Part shown: piece by piece, positions 1-6,847 of the stretch
Position numbering within the stretch: position 1 is the first letter of the stretch
Layout of the letters: each line of letters begins with the position of its first letter
Assembly: GCA_041484525.1 (NCBI GenBank)
Contig: JBGPHT010000001.1
Span: 1 to 64,000, forward strand
Direction: 5' to 3'
Length of the DNA stretch: 64,000 nucleotides
Source of the DNA: JBGPHT01 sp041484525
Lineage (GTDB): Bacteria; Acidobacteriota; Terriglobia; Bryobacterales; Bryobacteraceae
Translations under genes and position numbers: made by a program
The notes under the pieces: model-generated
The model's input: the letters and a program-made list of their open reading frames with translations, nothing else
What the model was told of the DNA's origin: nothing
The model's database searches: none

Positions 1-146
1 ACCTCAGGCGAAAGGTAGCTGTACATGTCTGCTTGCTGATGGTCAACTCCGCGCATAACAGATAGACGCTCAGAACATGTCGGCCGTAACGTGTTTCAGG
101 CTGTTTTTCCGCATCCTGCTAGCAGCCTCCGGGTCTCTTTCGTGTA

Positions 147-157
147 AGCAATATGCT
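147..157 (+). promoter_or_regulatory. Possible higBA operator (short inverted repeat)
   Basis: The short inverted repeat AGCA-ATA-TGCT lies 18 bases before the GTG start of the toxin gene, inside a locally AT-rich stretch. HigA-type antitoxins commonly bind palindromes in their own promoter, so this is a reasonable candidate operator. The arms are only 4 bp and the assignment is inference from position. Confidence 0.3.
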
Positions 158-174
158 AACATGAATATCTGAAC

Positions 175-462
175 GTGATTAGCAAGCCCGGTCTCCTGAA
201 GTTGGCAAGAAAGCACCCGGAAACGCTTCCAACGCTGACCCTTTGGTACAAGGTGGCGAAGAAGGCCGAATGGCGTGGCTTACACCAGGTCCGCCGCGAG
301 TATCCCTCGGCCGATCAAGTCGGCGACGTTCTCATATTCGACGTTCTGGGCGGGAACTTCCGGCTCATGACGCGCGTGAAATACAGTCTACAAAGGATCT
401 ACGTAAAGGCGCTGCTGAACCATCGCGAGTACGACCGTAAGGAGTGGATGAAATGGGCATGA
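175..462 (+). CDS. higB: HigB-type mRNA interferase toxin
   Basis: This 95-aa basic protein is likely a type II toxin of the HigB family (RelE/ParE fold), a ribosome-dependent mRNA endonuclease held inactive by its partner antitoxin. It has the compact length of the family and the pattern of a HigB protein: an aromatic/basic centre (LTLWYKVAKKAEWRGLHQVR), then strands with DVLIFDVLGGNFRLMTRVKY, and a C-terminal IYVKALLNHREYDRKEW in which the conserved 'F/Y-V..L.HxEYD' ending is clear. The start is a GTG; the nearby upstream ATG at 161 runs straight into a stop. The gene is followed at once by an overlapping XRE antitoxin, in the toxin-first order typical of higBA. I am confident of the family; activity is inferred. 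Confidence 0.88.
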   Translation: MISKPGLLKLARKHPETLPTLTLWYKVAKKAEWRGLHQVRREYPSADQVGDVLIFDVLGGNFRLMTRVKYSLQRIYVKALLNHREYDRKEWMKWA

Positions 463-854
463 GAGCATTGGACCCAGTGGCCTATGGCAAGCTGCTGGCG
501 GAAGAATTGCCGCAACCGATTCGGAACGACCGGGATTTCGACAGCATGGTGGCGCGGCTCGAAGAGTTGGATTTCGCTAAACGTAAACTGACGCAGGAAG
601 AGAAAGCGTTGCGGGAAATCCTGGCGGCGCTCATTGCCGGCTATGACGACCGGTTTTCACTCCCGGAGCTGCCTCCACATGAGATGGTCAAATACCTGAT
701 GGAACAGCGCGGGCTGAAGCAGGCAGCTCTTGTTCCGGTGCTCGGTTCGCGCGCCCAGGTGTCGGACCTGGTTAACGGCAAGCGAGGCATCAGCAAGGCC
801 CAGGTTAAGAAGTTGGCCGAATACTTTCAAGTCTCGGCTGAACTGTTCATCTAA
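453..854 (+). CDS. higA: HigA-type XRE-family antitoxin
   Basis: This is the antitoxin of the higBA pair and probably also the autoregulator. The N-terminal half is helical and charged (LEELDFAKRKLTQEEKALREILAAL), the form seen in the longer HigA antitoxins. The C-terminal half is a helix-turn-helix of the XRE/Cro type, with LKQAALVPVLGSRAQVSDLV as the recognition unit and a tail KKLAEYFQVSAELFI. I place the start at ATG 453 because a good AAGGAG (439-444) sits 8 bases upstream; the GTG at 444 overlaps that ribosome site, and the ATG at 459 (which would give an ATGA overlap with the toxin stop) is 14 bases away. The coding overlap with higB implies translational coupling. Confidence 0.88.
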   Translation: MGMRALDPVAYGKLLAEELPQPIRNDRDFDSMVARLEELDFAKRKLTQEEKALREILAALIAGYDDRFSLPELPPHEMVKYLMEQRGLKQAALVPVLGSRAQVSDLVNGKRGISKAQVKKLAEYFQVSAELFI

Positions 855-1096
855 TGGAGCTGAGCCAACCAATCGTTCCATTCGACGCTTCAGGTCACGC
901 GCGGGACGTCTGAGCCATGTCTTTCGGAAGGCTGGGCGCGCAAGAACGCACCGGCGCATGGCTAATATACTTCCGGTCGTCGATCTTCGAACTGGTGGAC
1001 GAAGATACCGATTCCATCGAGATCGTCTGCAGCAACGATGTGGACCCGCGTGACATCCCGGCGTCCCGGCAGTTGTCGATTGGGTACGCGTGCCAA

Positions 1097-3742
1097 TCAC
1101 CGGGCCGTGATAGTGACCCCGGGCGGACTTGTCGCAGTTCCAACTTGAAGGACCACGGGGACCGCGTCCCCGGGCGCGATGCCACCCGGGATCTCCGCGT
1201 TGATCTGCATCATGCCGGCGACCTGTCCAGGAGCTCCCGCGGCGTAGATGACGTGTGCGGTTTGTCCCGCGATCTGAACGGTCACGGGGAGATTGGGAGC
1301 GGGCGCAGGCGTGGACGCAAGCTTGCCATCGGTGCCGGCGGGCGTCGTGAGACCCTCGCCCGTAGCGTACAGGACGATCGCGTCGCCGGCCTTGGCGGGC
1401 ACGGCGCTGCCGTTGAGGGAGCCATCCTGATTGAATGCGGCAGCTTGACCCTTGCCGGTGGAATCGGACGTGAACAGGCCGGGAGCGGACGCCGCTATGC
1501 CTACGGACGTGGCGGAGACGCCGTTTTGGAAAGTGACAGCCACGTCGGCGGTGTTGCCGGAAATGGCATAGGGCACGATTGCGGATACCTGTGTGGCGGA
1601 GGTGTAGAGGATGGACGCGGGCGTGCCGTTGAACGTGACGGTTGTGCCGGCAAGGTCAGTTGACATCGCGCCAGACGAGTTGACGCGGAAGGTCGTAAGC
1701 TGCGAAGGTCCGAGCGCCGAACCGTAGACGACCACGATCTCACCCGGTGCGATCGGGCCAGCGAGATTGGTGGCGGCGTTGGTGACGCTGAGCGGGTTTG
1801 GGGTTTGGGGGCGCAGAACACGCACCCGGTCGGAGGCGGCGAAGAACACATTGCCGGTGGCGTCGATTGTCAGTCCAGACGAGGAAATCTGCGCGCGCGT
1901 GGCGGGTCCGCCATCGCCGGAGTAGCCGGAGACGCCGGTACCGGCAATCGTGGTGATGGTTCCGTTGGAGGACCGCTTGCGAATGGTGTTGTATTCGGAT
2001 ACGTAAAGGTTGCCGGCGCGATCGATAGCCAGGCCTGAGGGGGCGAGGTAGTTAATCCTTGTATTGCTGGGAACGCACAAGGCATCGCCGCCGGCACCGT
2101 AAGGGACTACAGAAGTAATGATACCGGCGCGGGTCACCATGCGGACACCGCCGCCGGCGGCGATGTAGAGGTTGCCGGCGGCATCAGTGGTTACGGCGGT
2201 TGGGTTTTCCACACCGGCATCCGTCGCGGGTCCTCCATCGCCGCAATACGCCCACATACCGTTGCCCGCCACGGTAGTGACAATGCCGGCCCGGTCGACC
2301 TTGCGTACGCGGTTGTTGTCGTGGTCGGCCAGATACAGGTTGCCCTTGCTATCGAAGGCCAGGCTGTACACGAATGCGAAGATCGCGCTGGTAGCCGGCA
2401 CGCCATCGCCAAAGTAGCCCGCATAGTCGCCTCCCGCCAGCGTGGAGATAATTCCGTTGGGATCGACCTGGCGAACTCGAGACACGTCGGAGATGTAGAG
2501 ATTGCCATCGGCGCCGGAGGCGAGTCCCAAGGGACTGAGAAGCCGCGCCCTTGTAGCGGGGCCGCCATCGCCGGGCGAGGTAGCAGCACTATCGCCGGCG
2601 AACGTGGTGATGACGCCATTTGGGGCGACTTTGCGAATGCGATTGCGGCCGGTGTCGGCAATGAAGAGGTTGCCGGCGCTGTCGAATACCACATTAGAGG
2701 CGCCCTGGAACTGGGCGGCAGAGGCGGGGCCGCCATCGCCGGCAGGTCCCGCGAAGCCGTCGCTGGCCACCGTGGTGAGGATTCCGTTGGCGAAGACCTT
2801 ACGGACACGATTGTTGTATCGGTCGGTGAAGAGGACGTTGCCCGTGGTATCGACGGCAACGCTGGAGACGCCGCTAAACAGTGCTTTGGTAGCGGCGCCG
2901 CCATCGGGAGTGAAACCCTGGCTGATGCCGCCAGCCACCGTGGTTATGATGCCGCTGCTGGAAACTTTGCGGACGCGCGCGGTCTCGGAGATGTAACAAT
3001 TGCCGTTGTTGTCAACGGCCACGCCGCTGGGGCTCGCCAGCACAACTTGTGTCGCGAGGACGCCGTCGGGGCCCGGGTCGGCAGTTCCCCCGCCGGCGAG
3101 CGTAGAGACGGCTCCATCCGGGGAGATCCTCTGGATGCGATTGGAGTCGACAACGTAGAGATTGCCGGCCGCGTCGAGGGCCAGCCCCGAGGGACTACCG
3201 ATCTGGGCGACCGTAGTCGTAACTCCAGTGGGCGAGACTCTGACAATGCGGTGTTGCAAGCTGTCCGGCACGAAGAGGTTCCCCGATTTGTCGACGGCCA
3301 CGCCGTACGGGAAGGAGAGATTGGTCGCGGCGGTGGTGATCAGGCCGGCGGGGGAGATTTTGCGAATTCGGTTATTGCTGGTGTCGGCGACGTACACATT
3401 GCCGCTGGTATCGACGGCGAGGGCCTGCGGCTGATTGAACTGGGCGTTCAGCGCGGTACCGCCATCCCCGGAGAATCCGGTAGTGCCGTCGCCGGCGATG
3501 CGCGTGAGCAGTCCCTCGGAGTTCACCTTAAAGATGCAGCCGAGGCTAATAAAGTAGAAGTTGCCTGAGGAATCGGTGACGACACCAGTGGGGCTTACGA
3601 AGGACGCGGCGACGGCTGGACCGGAGCTGGGTAGTGATGGGAAACCGGCGAAAGTGGAGATGACGTAGGGTTGTGCGTGAGCGCTGAGGAGCACGGAGAA
3701 CAGGCACCAACGGAGCCGGGCCGGCAGAATGGTAAGTGCCAT
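1097..3742 (-). CDS. Secreted NHL-repeat beta-propeller protein with TIGR03437 C-terminal domain
   Basis: This is an exported protein of about 881 aa made mostly of NHL-type repeats. The repeated unit reads like AVDTSGNVYVADTSNNRIRK and returns a dozen or so times, each followed by I.T.AG..G..GDGGPAT, which is the hallmark of the acidobacterial NHL proteins. The last ~230 residues (from SVTNAATNLAGPIAPGEIVV to the end) match the TIGR03437 domain, known almost only from Solibacter-like bacteria and thought to act at the cell surface. The open frame extends 96 codons upstream, but the start is best placed at MALTILPARLRW, which begins a signal peptide ending near SAHAQ. The function is unknown; it is probably an adhesive or binding scaffold. 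Confidence 0.87.
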   Translation of the reverse strand: MALTILPARLRWCLFSVLLSAHAQPYVISTFAGFPSLPSSGPAVAASFVSPTGVVTDSSGNFYFISLGCIFKVNSEGLLTRIAGDGTTGFSGDGGTALNAQFNQPQALAVDTSGNVYVADTSNNRIRKISPAGLITTAATNLSFPYGVAVDKSGNLFVPDSLQHRIVRVSPTGVTTTVAQIGSPSGLALDAAGNLYVVDSNRIQRISPDGAVSTLAGGGTADPGPDGVLATQVVLASPSGVAVDNNGNCYISETARVRKVSSSGIITTVAGGISQGFTPDGGAATKALFSGVSSVAVDTTGNVLFTDRYNNRVRKVFANGILTTVASDGFAGPAGDGGPASAAQFQGASNVVFDSAGNLFIADTGRNRIRKVAPNGVITTFAGDSAATSPGDGGPATRARLLSPLGLASGADGNLYISDVSRVRQVDPNGIISTLAGGDYAGYFGDGVPATSAIFAFVYSLAFDSKGNLYLADHDNNRVRKVDRAGIVTTVAGNGMWAYCGDGGPATDAGVENPTAVTTDAAGNLYIAAGGGVRMVTRAGIITSVVPYGAGGDALCVPSNTRINYLAPSGLAIDRAGNLYVSEYNTIRKRSSNGTITTIAGTGVSGYSGDGGPATRAQISSSGLTIDATGNVFFAASDRVRVLRPQTPNPLSVTNAATNLAGPIAPGEIVVVYGSALGPSQLTTFRVNSSGAMSTDLAGTTVTFNGTPASILYTSATQVSAIVPYAISGNTADVAVTFQNGVSATSVGIAASAPGLFTSDSTGKGQAAAFNQDGSLNGSAVPAKAGDAIVLYATGEGLTTPAGTDGKLASTPAPAPNLPVTVQIAGQTAHVIYAAGAPGQVAGMMQINAEIPGGIAPGDAVPVVLQVGTATSPPGVTITAR

Positions 3743-3992
3743 GATGGGTTCCACCGTAGCATGGCTCAACAGAAGATGACTTGCAAGAGAGCGCCTGATC
3801 TGGAGTGGGTACCGTATCCCCGCAATGGCTGGTCTCTTCTCTAACCGAAAATGGGCCAGATTGCCGCGTTCTTTGACCTCGTGCCAGAGAGTATCGGCTC
3901 CTCCGTATAACTCGTCCCAGCACTTTTGCGTTGCAACTACACGACTTACCCAAATCACCGAACCCGCCGGGTGTAAGTTGATAGTGACAGCT

Positions 3993-4340
3993 ATGTCTTC
4001 AATTAGACGAACTCTCTCATCCCGCGCCAATGGCGCTCTTTCCCGTGGGCCGTCTACCCCGCTCGGAAAAGAACTCTCGGCGCAGAATGCTATGCGTCAC
4101 GGCTTGCTCGCCCGATGCCTCAGACTCGATAACGAATCTCGCGAGTGCTTCGACGATCTCCTGGCTCTACACCTCGAGCGCTTGCGGCCCGCCGACGGCG
4201 TGGAGTTCTCCATGATTGAAGAGATGGTCGCTTCCTGCTGGCGCATGCGGCGGGCTTGGGCCATCGAAACCCGCATGATGGACGATCGGAATTCTGACAC
4301 TTTTGGCACTGAATGGATCTCCTTTCGGCGGCAAGCATAG
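3993..4340 (+). CDS. Short version of the 'TP.GK..S..NA..HGL' family protein, probably truncated
   Basis: This 115-aa reading frame from ATG 3993 carries the motif GPSTPLGKELSAQNAMRHGL, followed by a helical segment (DLLALHLERLRPADGVEFSMIEEMVASCWRMRRAWAIETRMM). The motif is familiar from a large uncharacterised family in Acidobacteriota and Planctomycetota whose N terminus reads roughly 'NA..STGP.TPEGK..S..NAL.HGL'. Those proteins usually run to about 200 aa or more; this one stops shortly after ETRMM with an unrelated tail (DDRNSDTFGTEWISFRRQA). I therefore think the C-terminal half was lost by deletion or frameshift. The function of the family is not known. Confidence 0.6.
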   Translation: MSSIRRTLSSRANGALSRGPSTPLGKELSAQNAMRHGLLARCLRLDNESRECFDDLLALHLERLRPADGVEFSMIEEMVASCWRMRRAWAIETRMMDDRNSDTFGTEWISFRRQA

Positions 4341-4407
4341 CACTGCCCACTGAGCCAAAAAAGAGGGATTCTTTCCCGCAGAACGAAAAAGGGATGGACG
4401 GAGCGCC

Positions 4408-4557
4408 CTAGCCGCGTTTCTTCGCGCCACGCTTCGCTGTGGAGCGCTTCGGCTTGCGCTTGCGCGGTATATCGGCCATCGGCATCGGCGGCGCGTTCAG
4501 CAGTGCGCGGAGCACGGCGTTGAACTGATCCTCGGGAACTTTGGGGATGTTGGCCAC
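4408..4557 (-). CDS. Small basic-tailed protein (49 aa), hypothetical
   Basis: A 49-aa frame starts at GTG 4557, the only start candidate after a stop 24 bases upstream. It begins VANIPKVPEDQFNAVLRALL, continues NAPPMPMADIPRK and ends in a strongly basic tail (RKPKRSTAKRGAKKRG). The layout, a short helix of the type 'DQFNAVLRALLNAPPMP' followed by a lysine/arginine tail, resembles small proteins scattered through acidobacterial and other genomes next to mobile or toxin-antitoxin genes. It lies tail to tail with the truncated gene at 3993-4340. No function is assigned; the composition looks coding rather than random. Confidence 0.5.
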   Translation of the reverse strand: MANIPKVPEDQFNAVLRALLNAPPMPMADIPRKRKPKRSTAKRGAKKRG

Positions 4558-4591
4558 GGAACCATTGTACGCCGTTCCTCGCGTTCCTCAA

Positions 4592-4918
4592 ATATCAAGA
4601 TCTGATGATGCAGGGGGCTAGATTAAGGAAATTTAATTCGTTATAGCTAAGGTCATGCCGATGTCATGATTGCTTGGTACCAATATGCAACATATACCAT
4701 TTGTGGTCTTTTGGTATGGTCCTAAAGTGGAGAAGTAGCAAAGTAGGAAAGTAGGAAAGTAGGACTCCAGGATCTTGATGTTAGGCTAACGCTGTTGTAT
4801 TGTTTGATTGTGTATTTCGTTGCGCAATGGACAACGCGCAACCGTTTGAAACTGTTCAACTTGCTGAAGCGTCGTACTATCTAGAGTTTGTACGCGCTCT
4901 TTGCCATCTGAATGAGAA
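4592..4918. other. AT-rich intergenic region with hairpins and an octamer repeat
   Basis: No protein gene is seen here. The stretch is markedly more AT-rich than its surroundings, which suggests acquired DNA. It holds the inverted repeat ATACCA/TGGTAT near 4695-4717, the octamer tandem repeat listed separately, and GTTGCGC/GCGCAAC (4819-4825 with 4836-4842). The last of these lies downstream of the tRNA-like gene on the minus strand and could shape its 3' end, but no clear run of T follows it. Confidence 0.5.
4733..4764. repeat. Tandem octamer repeat, four copies of AAGTAGGA/AAGTAGCA
   Basis: AAGTAGCA is followed directly by three perfect copies of AAGTAGGA. The array lies in the AT-rich intergenic patch, about 150 bases from the tRNA-like gene. 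It may be a slippage product or a protein-binding array; nothing else identifies it. Confidence 0.75.
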
Positions 4919-5004
4919 CGGAGGGCGGCGGAGTCGAACCGCTATCCCTAGGCAGGATTGTTCGCGGTTATAAATCCGCTACCAGCACCGGCTAGTCACC
5001 CTCC
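4919..5004 (-). tRNA. Class-II tRNA-like gene with 8/4 acceptor/T-stem (allo-tRNA type)
   Basis: The minus strand folds as a tRNA of 86 nt. The acceptor stem is 8 bp: GGAGGGTG (5004-4997) with CGCCCTCC (4927-4920), one G-T pair. The T arm is GCGG-TTCGACT-CCGC (4942-4928), a 4-bp stem with a perfect TTCGACT loop, so the branch is 8+4 rather than the usual 7+5. A long variable arm ATCCT-GCCTA-GGGAT (4958-4944) makes it class II, and the discriminator is G (4919), as in serine tRNAs. The D arm is CTA(G)CC/GGTAG (4995-4979) with one bulge. The anticodon arm GCGG/CCGC encloses 8 nt, ATTTATAA, so the anticodon is uncertain: UUA (ochre codon) or UAU (AUA codon). No CCA is encoded. Such 8/4 'allo-tRNAs' are known from Acidobacteria as proposed suppressors or regulatory RNAs. 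The family call is strong; function is inferred. Confidence 0.72.
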
Positions 5005-5014
5005 CCAAGAAGGG

Positions 5015-5045
5015 CCGGAAGCGCGTCGAGTCAACGCGCCTCCGG
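5015..5045. other. Strong hairpin upstream of the tRNA-like gene
   Basis: CCGGA-a-GCGCGT (5015-5026) pairs with ACGCGC-c-TCCGG (5034-5045) around the loop CGAGTCA: 11 pairs with a single A/C mismatch. On the minus strand it falls between the stop of a 39-codon ORF (5057) and the 5' end of the tRNA-like gene (5004). No T-run follows in either direction, so it is not a textbook terminator; it may be an RNA processing signal or structured leader. Confidence 0.6.
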
Positions 5046-5056
5046 GTTGACCTAGG

Positions 5057-5176
5057 TTACGAAATCACCGGATGGAACCCTATAGGCTCCACGATGATTT
5101 CGAAGGTTCCGTTTTCAAGGGTTCTCACAGTCACGCGAAACCCCTTGGCGACGGCGATGATAACGCGTACCACCAT
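5057..5176 (-). CDS. Possible small protein (39 aa) next to the tRNA-like gene
   Basis: A 39-codon frame begins at ATG 5176 with an unusually good ribosome site, GGAGGTG, about 4 bases upstream. The predicted product begins MVVRVIIAVAKGFRVTVRTL and then reads ENGTFEIIVEPIGFHPVIS, a beta-rich sequence with a hydrophobic start. I do not recognise it. It runs in the same direction as the tRNA-like gene and is separated from it only by the hairpin at 5015-5045, so the two may share a transcript. The ribosome site is the main argument for reality; the short length keeps confidence moderate. Confidence 0.42.
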   Translation of the reverse strand: MVVRVIIAVAKGFRVTVRTLENGTFEIIVEPIGFHPVIS

Positions 5177-5544
5177 TTGCACCTCCGCTCCAATTTGGAT
5201 TTGGAAGCCCAGGCCATGAACTTGGGTTTCCAGTCGGAGCGCGGGTATACCCCTTCCGGAACTCTCTCATTCCAAATCCGTTGGCGAAGATGAACCGTCC
5301 CTAGATCAAGAGCTGTCAAAGATCAACACACTGCGACGGCTGGCGTCGAAGCGCTAAAAATCTTGCACGTCTTTGAGGGCTGGTGGTAAGATGGGTTTGT
5401 TCATCGCCCATCTCGGGTGCCTTTCGCGAGGCACCCACCACTTCCCTAGTTTCAAAACTTCAGCTTATTCTTAGCACAGGAATAGTATTTCCGCGTACAC
5501 AGAAGTTAGTTGTAAGTGGCTTGTGTTCGTGGGTATACGGCGGA
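5177..5544. other. Intergenic region with two hairpins, no gene seen
   Basis: I see no convincing gene between the 39-codon ORF and the transposase. TGGAAGCCCA (5202-5211) pairs with TGGGTTTCCA (5223-5232) as a 10-pair hairpin with one G-T pair just upstream of the small ORF. GGGTGCCT (5415-5422) pairs with AGGCACCC (5429-5436) around a 6-nt loop; on the minus strand this lies beyond the transposase stop and could end its transcript. The left end of the IS probably lies in this region. Confidence 0.5.
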
Positions 5545-6600
5545 TTAGAACGGTTCCCCGTCCAGTTCCACTTCCGGCCCAGCATCCGGCACTTCGTCTA
5601 CCGACTGAATGAGTTTCGCATACGGCATCGCGGAGCCTATCACGAGGGCCACGATCACGAGGGTGAACATCTCCTCCGCTTCGCGGTTGTTCCATTTGAA
5701 CTGGGCCTCGGATAGATAGCGGTGCAGGTGCTTTATCGAAACCTGATGGAATGAGCCTATGATCGCGCGCTTGAGCAAGCCCCAATAGCCGTCAATCGTG
5801 CCGGTGTGAACATCGCCGCGCACCCATTCCTTCGCGCTGTGGTTCAATATTTCGTGCTTCTGCACGTTCTCTGGCATTCGGTCGTACAAGCGGCTGTCGT
5901 CGGTGTATACCGCGTCGGCAGTGATTGAGATATTGTCGCGGAGTTTCCCGACAACATTGTGCCGGTTGATGCGCGAGACGTGGAACGTTCGAGCTTTGCC
6001 GTCGCGCTCGACCATGCCGAACACGGGCTCCTTCTCCCACTTCCCACGCTTGCGGCGTTTGTCGTATTTCTTCGCGCCAACATAGGTTTCGTCCACTTCG
6101 ACCGTGCCGGTGAGCGGTTGCGCAGTCGCTTGCTCAAACAGGCTCATTGCTTCGCGGATTCTGTGATTTAAATACCACGCTGTCTTGTATGCGCATCCGA
6201 GATCGCGCTTCATCTGCAAAGCGCTGAGACTCTTCTTCGCATTGCAGAGAAGGGCCACGGCCATGAACCACTTGTCGAGATCCAGGTGGGTATCGCCAAA
6301 GAGCGTGCCCGTGATAGGCGAGAACTGATGTTTGCAGGCTCGGCACTGGTAGATGTAGCGGGTTTTCTGTTCGCCCTTGCGATTGGGCTTGCTCTTCGTG
6401 GCCATGAACGTCACGTCAGGGCTGTCACACTTCAAGCAGCGCACGCCATCGGGCCAGCGGATCGCGGCAAGGTGCTGAACACAGATTTCTTCAGTAGCGA
6501 ACTTCTTCGTTACGTCTATCAGGTTCATTTGCTTGCTCACAAGGTCTAGTATGCGGCTTGCACCTCACTTTGTCAAGTAGCTAATCACTAAACGAACCCA
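5391..6600 (-). mobile_element. IS1595-family insertion sequence, ends only tentatively placed
   Basis: The transposase at 5545-6540 defines the element. The only matching termini I can find are TGGGTTTGTT (plus strand, from 5392) and TGGGTTCGTT (minus strand, from 6600), a 9/10 match, which would give an element of about 1.2 kb, a normal size for IS1595 members. The match does not extend further inward and no 8-bp target duplication is obvious, so the ends could be wrong or decayed. The strand given is that of the transposase. Confidence 0.4.
5545..6540 (-). CDS. IS1595-family (ISXO2-like) DDE transposase
   Basis: This 331-aa protein is a cut-and-paste DDE transposase. An N-terminal zinc ribbon is seen as CLKC (35-38) and CRAC (66-69), followed by HQFSPITGTLFGDTHLDLDKW, typical of the family. 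The catalytic core has VEVDETYVG with Asp150, YTDDS with Asp214/215, and the closing block HTGTIDGYWGLLKR with Lys258, then HQVSIKHLHRYLSEAQFKWN. In related enzymes the closing block usually reads 'NTIEG.WS.LKR'; here it is TIDG, a conservative change that need not abolish activity. The frame opens with GTG 6540; ATG 6528 is an alternative. The frame is intact, so the element could be active. It sits beside the tRNA-like gene in an accessory patch. Confidence 0.93.
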   Translation of the reverse strand: MSKQMNLIDVTKKFATEEICVQHLAAIRWPDGVRCLKCDSPDVTFMATKSKPNRKGEQKTRYIYQCRACKHQFSPITGTLFGDTHLDLDKWFMAVALLCNAKKSLSALQMKRDLGCAYKTAWYLNHRIREAMSLFEQATAQPLTGTVEVDETYVGAKKYDKRRKRGKWEKEPVFGMVERDGKARTFHVSRINRHNVVGKLRDNISITADAVYTDDSRLYDRMPENVQKHEILNHSAKEWVRGDVHTGTIDGYWGLLKRAIIGSFHQVSIKHLHRYLSEAQFKWNNREAEEMFTLVIVALVIGSAMPYAKLIQSVDEVPDAGPEVELDGEPF

Positions 6601-6847
6601 GTCCCGATTTTGAACACTCCGCCGTCCTGCCTGCGCTTCCCGCACCGGAGTCAGCAGCCAGAGAATCCGCCGACGCCCCGTTGGCTGACGGTCGCAGCGC
6701 TTGTGATTGATCCTCGGCACTATGGGCGCCGGCTGACGCGAATTCCACACGTGGTGATAAAGTGAAAAGGATCTGGCTCATTTTCTCGCTGAGTCAGGCA
6801 CAGCGAAATCTGCCGCACACAGGCGACAGAGTTCTTAGGAGATTGCC
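6541..6847. other. Intergenic region without a recognisable gene
   Basis: This stretch holds the probable right end of the IS element and the promoter region of the following gene. I see no coding frame with plausible composition and no tRNA. The only clear signal is the ribosome site TTAGGAG near its end, which serves the gene starting at 6848. Confidence 0.5.

Noticed and set aside
917..1130. Open frame with fairly protein-like text (SSIFELVDEDTDSIEIVCSN) after higA
   Set aside because: The frame continues far into the antisense of the NHL gene, has no ribosome site and matches no family I know. It could be a fragment, but I cannot support a gene.
2321..3568. Long plus-strand open frame (415 codons) over the NHL gene
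   Set aside because: It is an antisense shadow of the repeats: it mirrors the NHL periodicity and its amino acid text is low-complexity.
4919..5004. Reading the tRNA-like gene as selenocysteine tRNA
   Set aside because: The T stem has 4 bp rather than 5, and the anticodon loop holds no TCA. No selA/selB is in the window.
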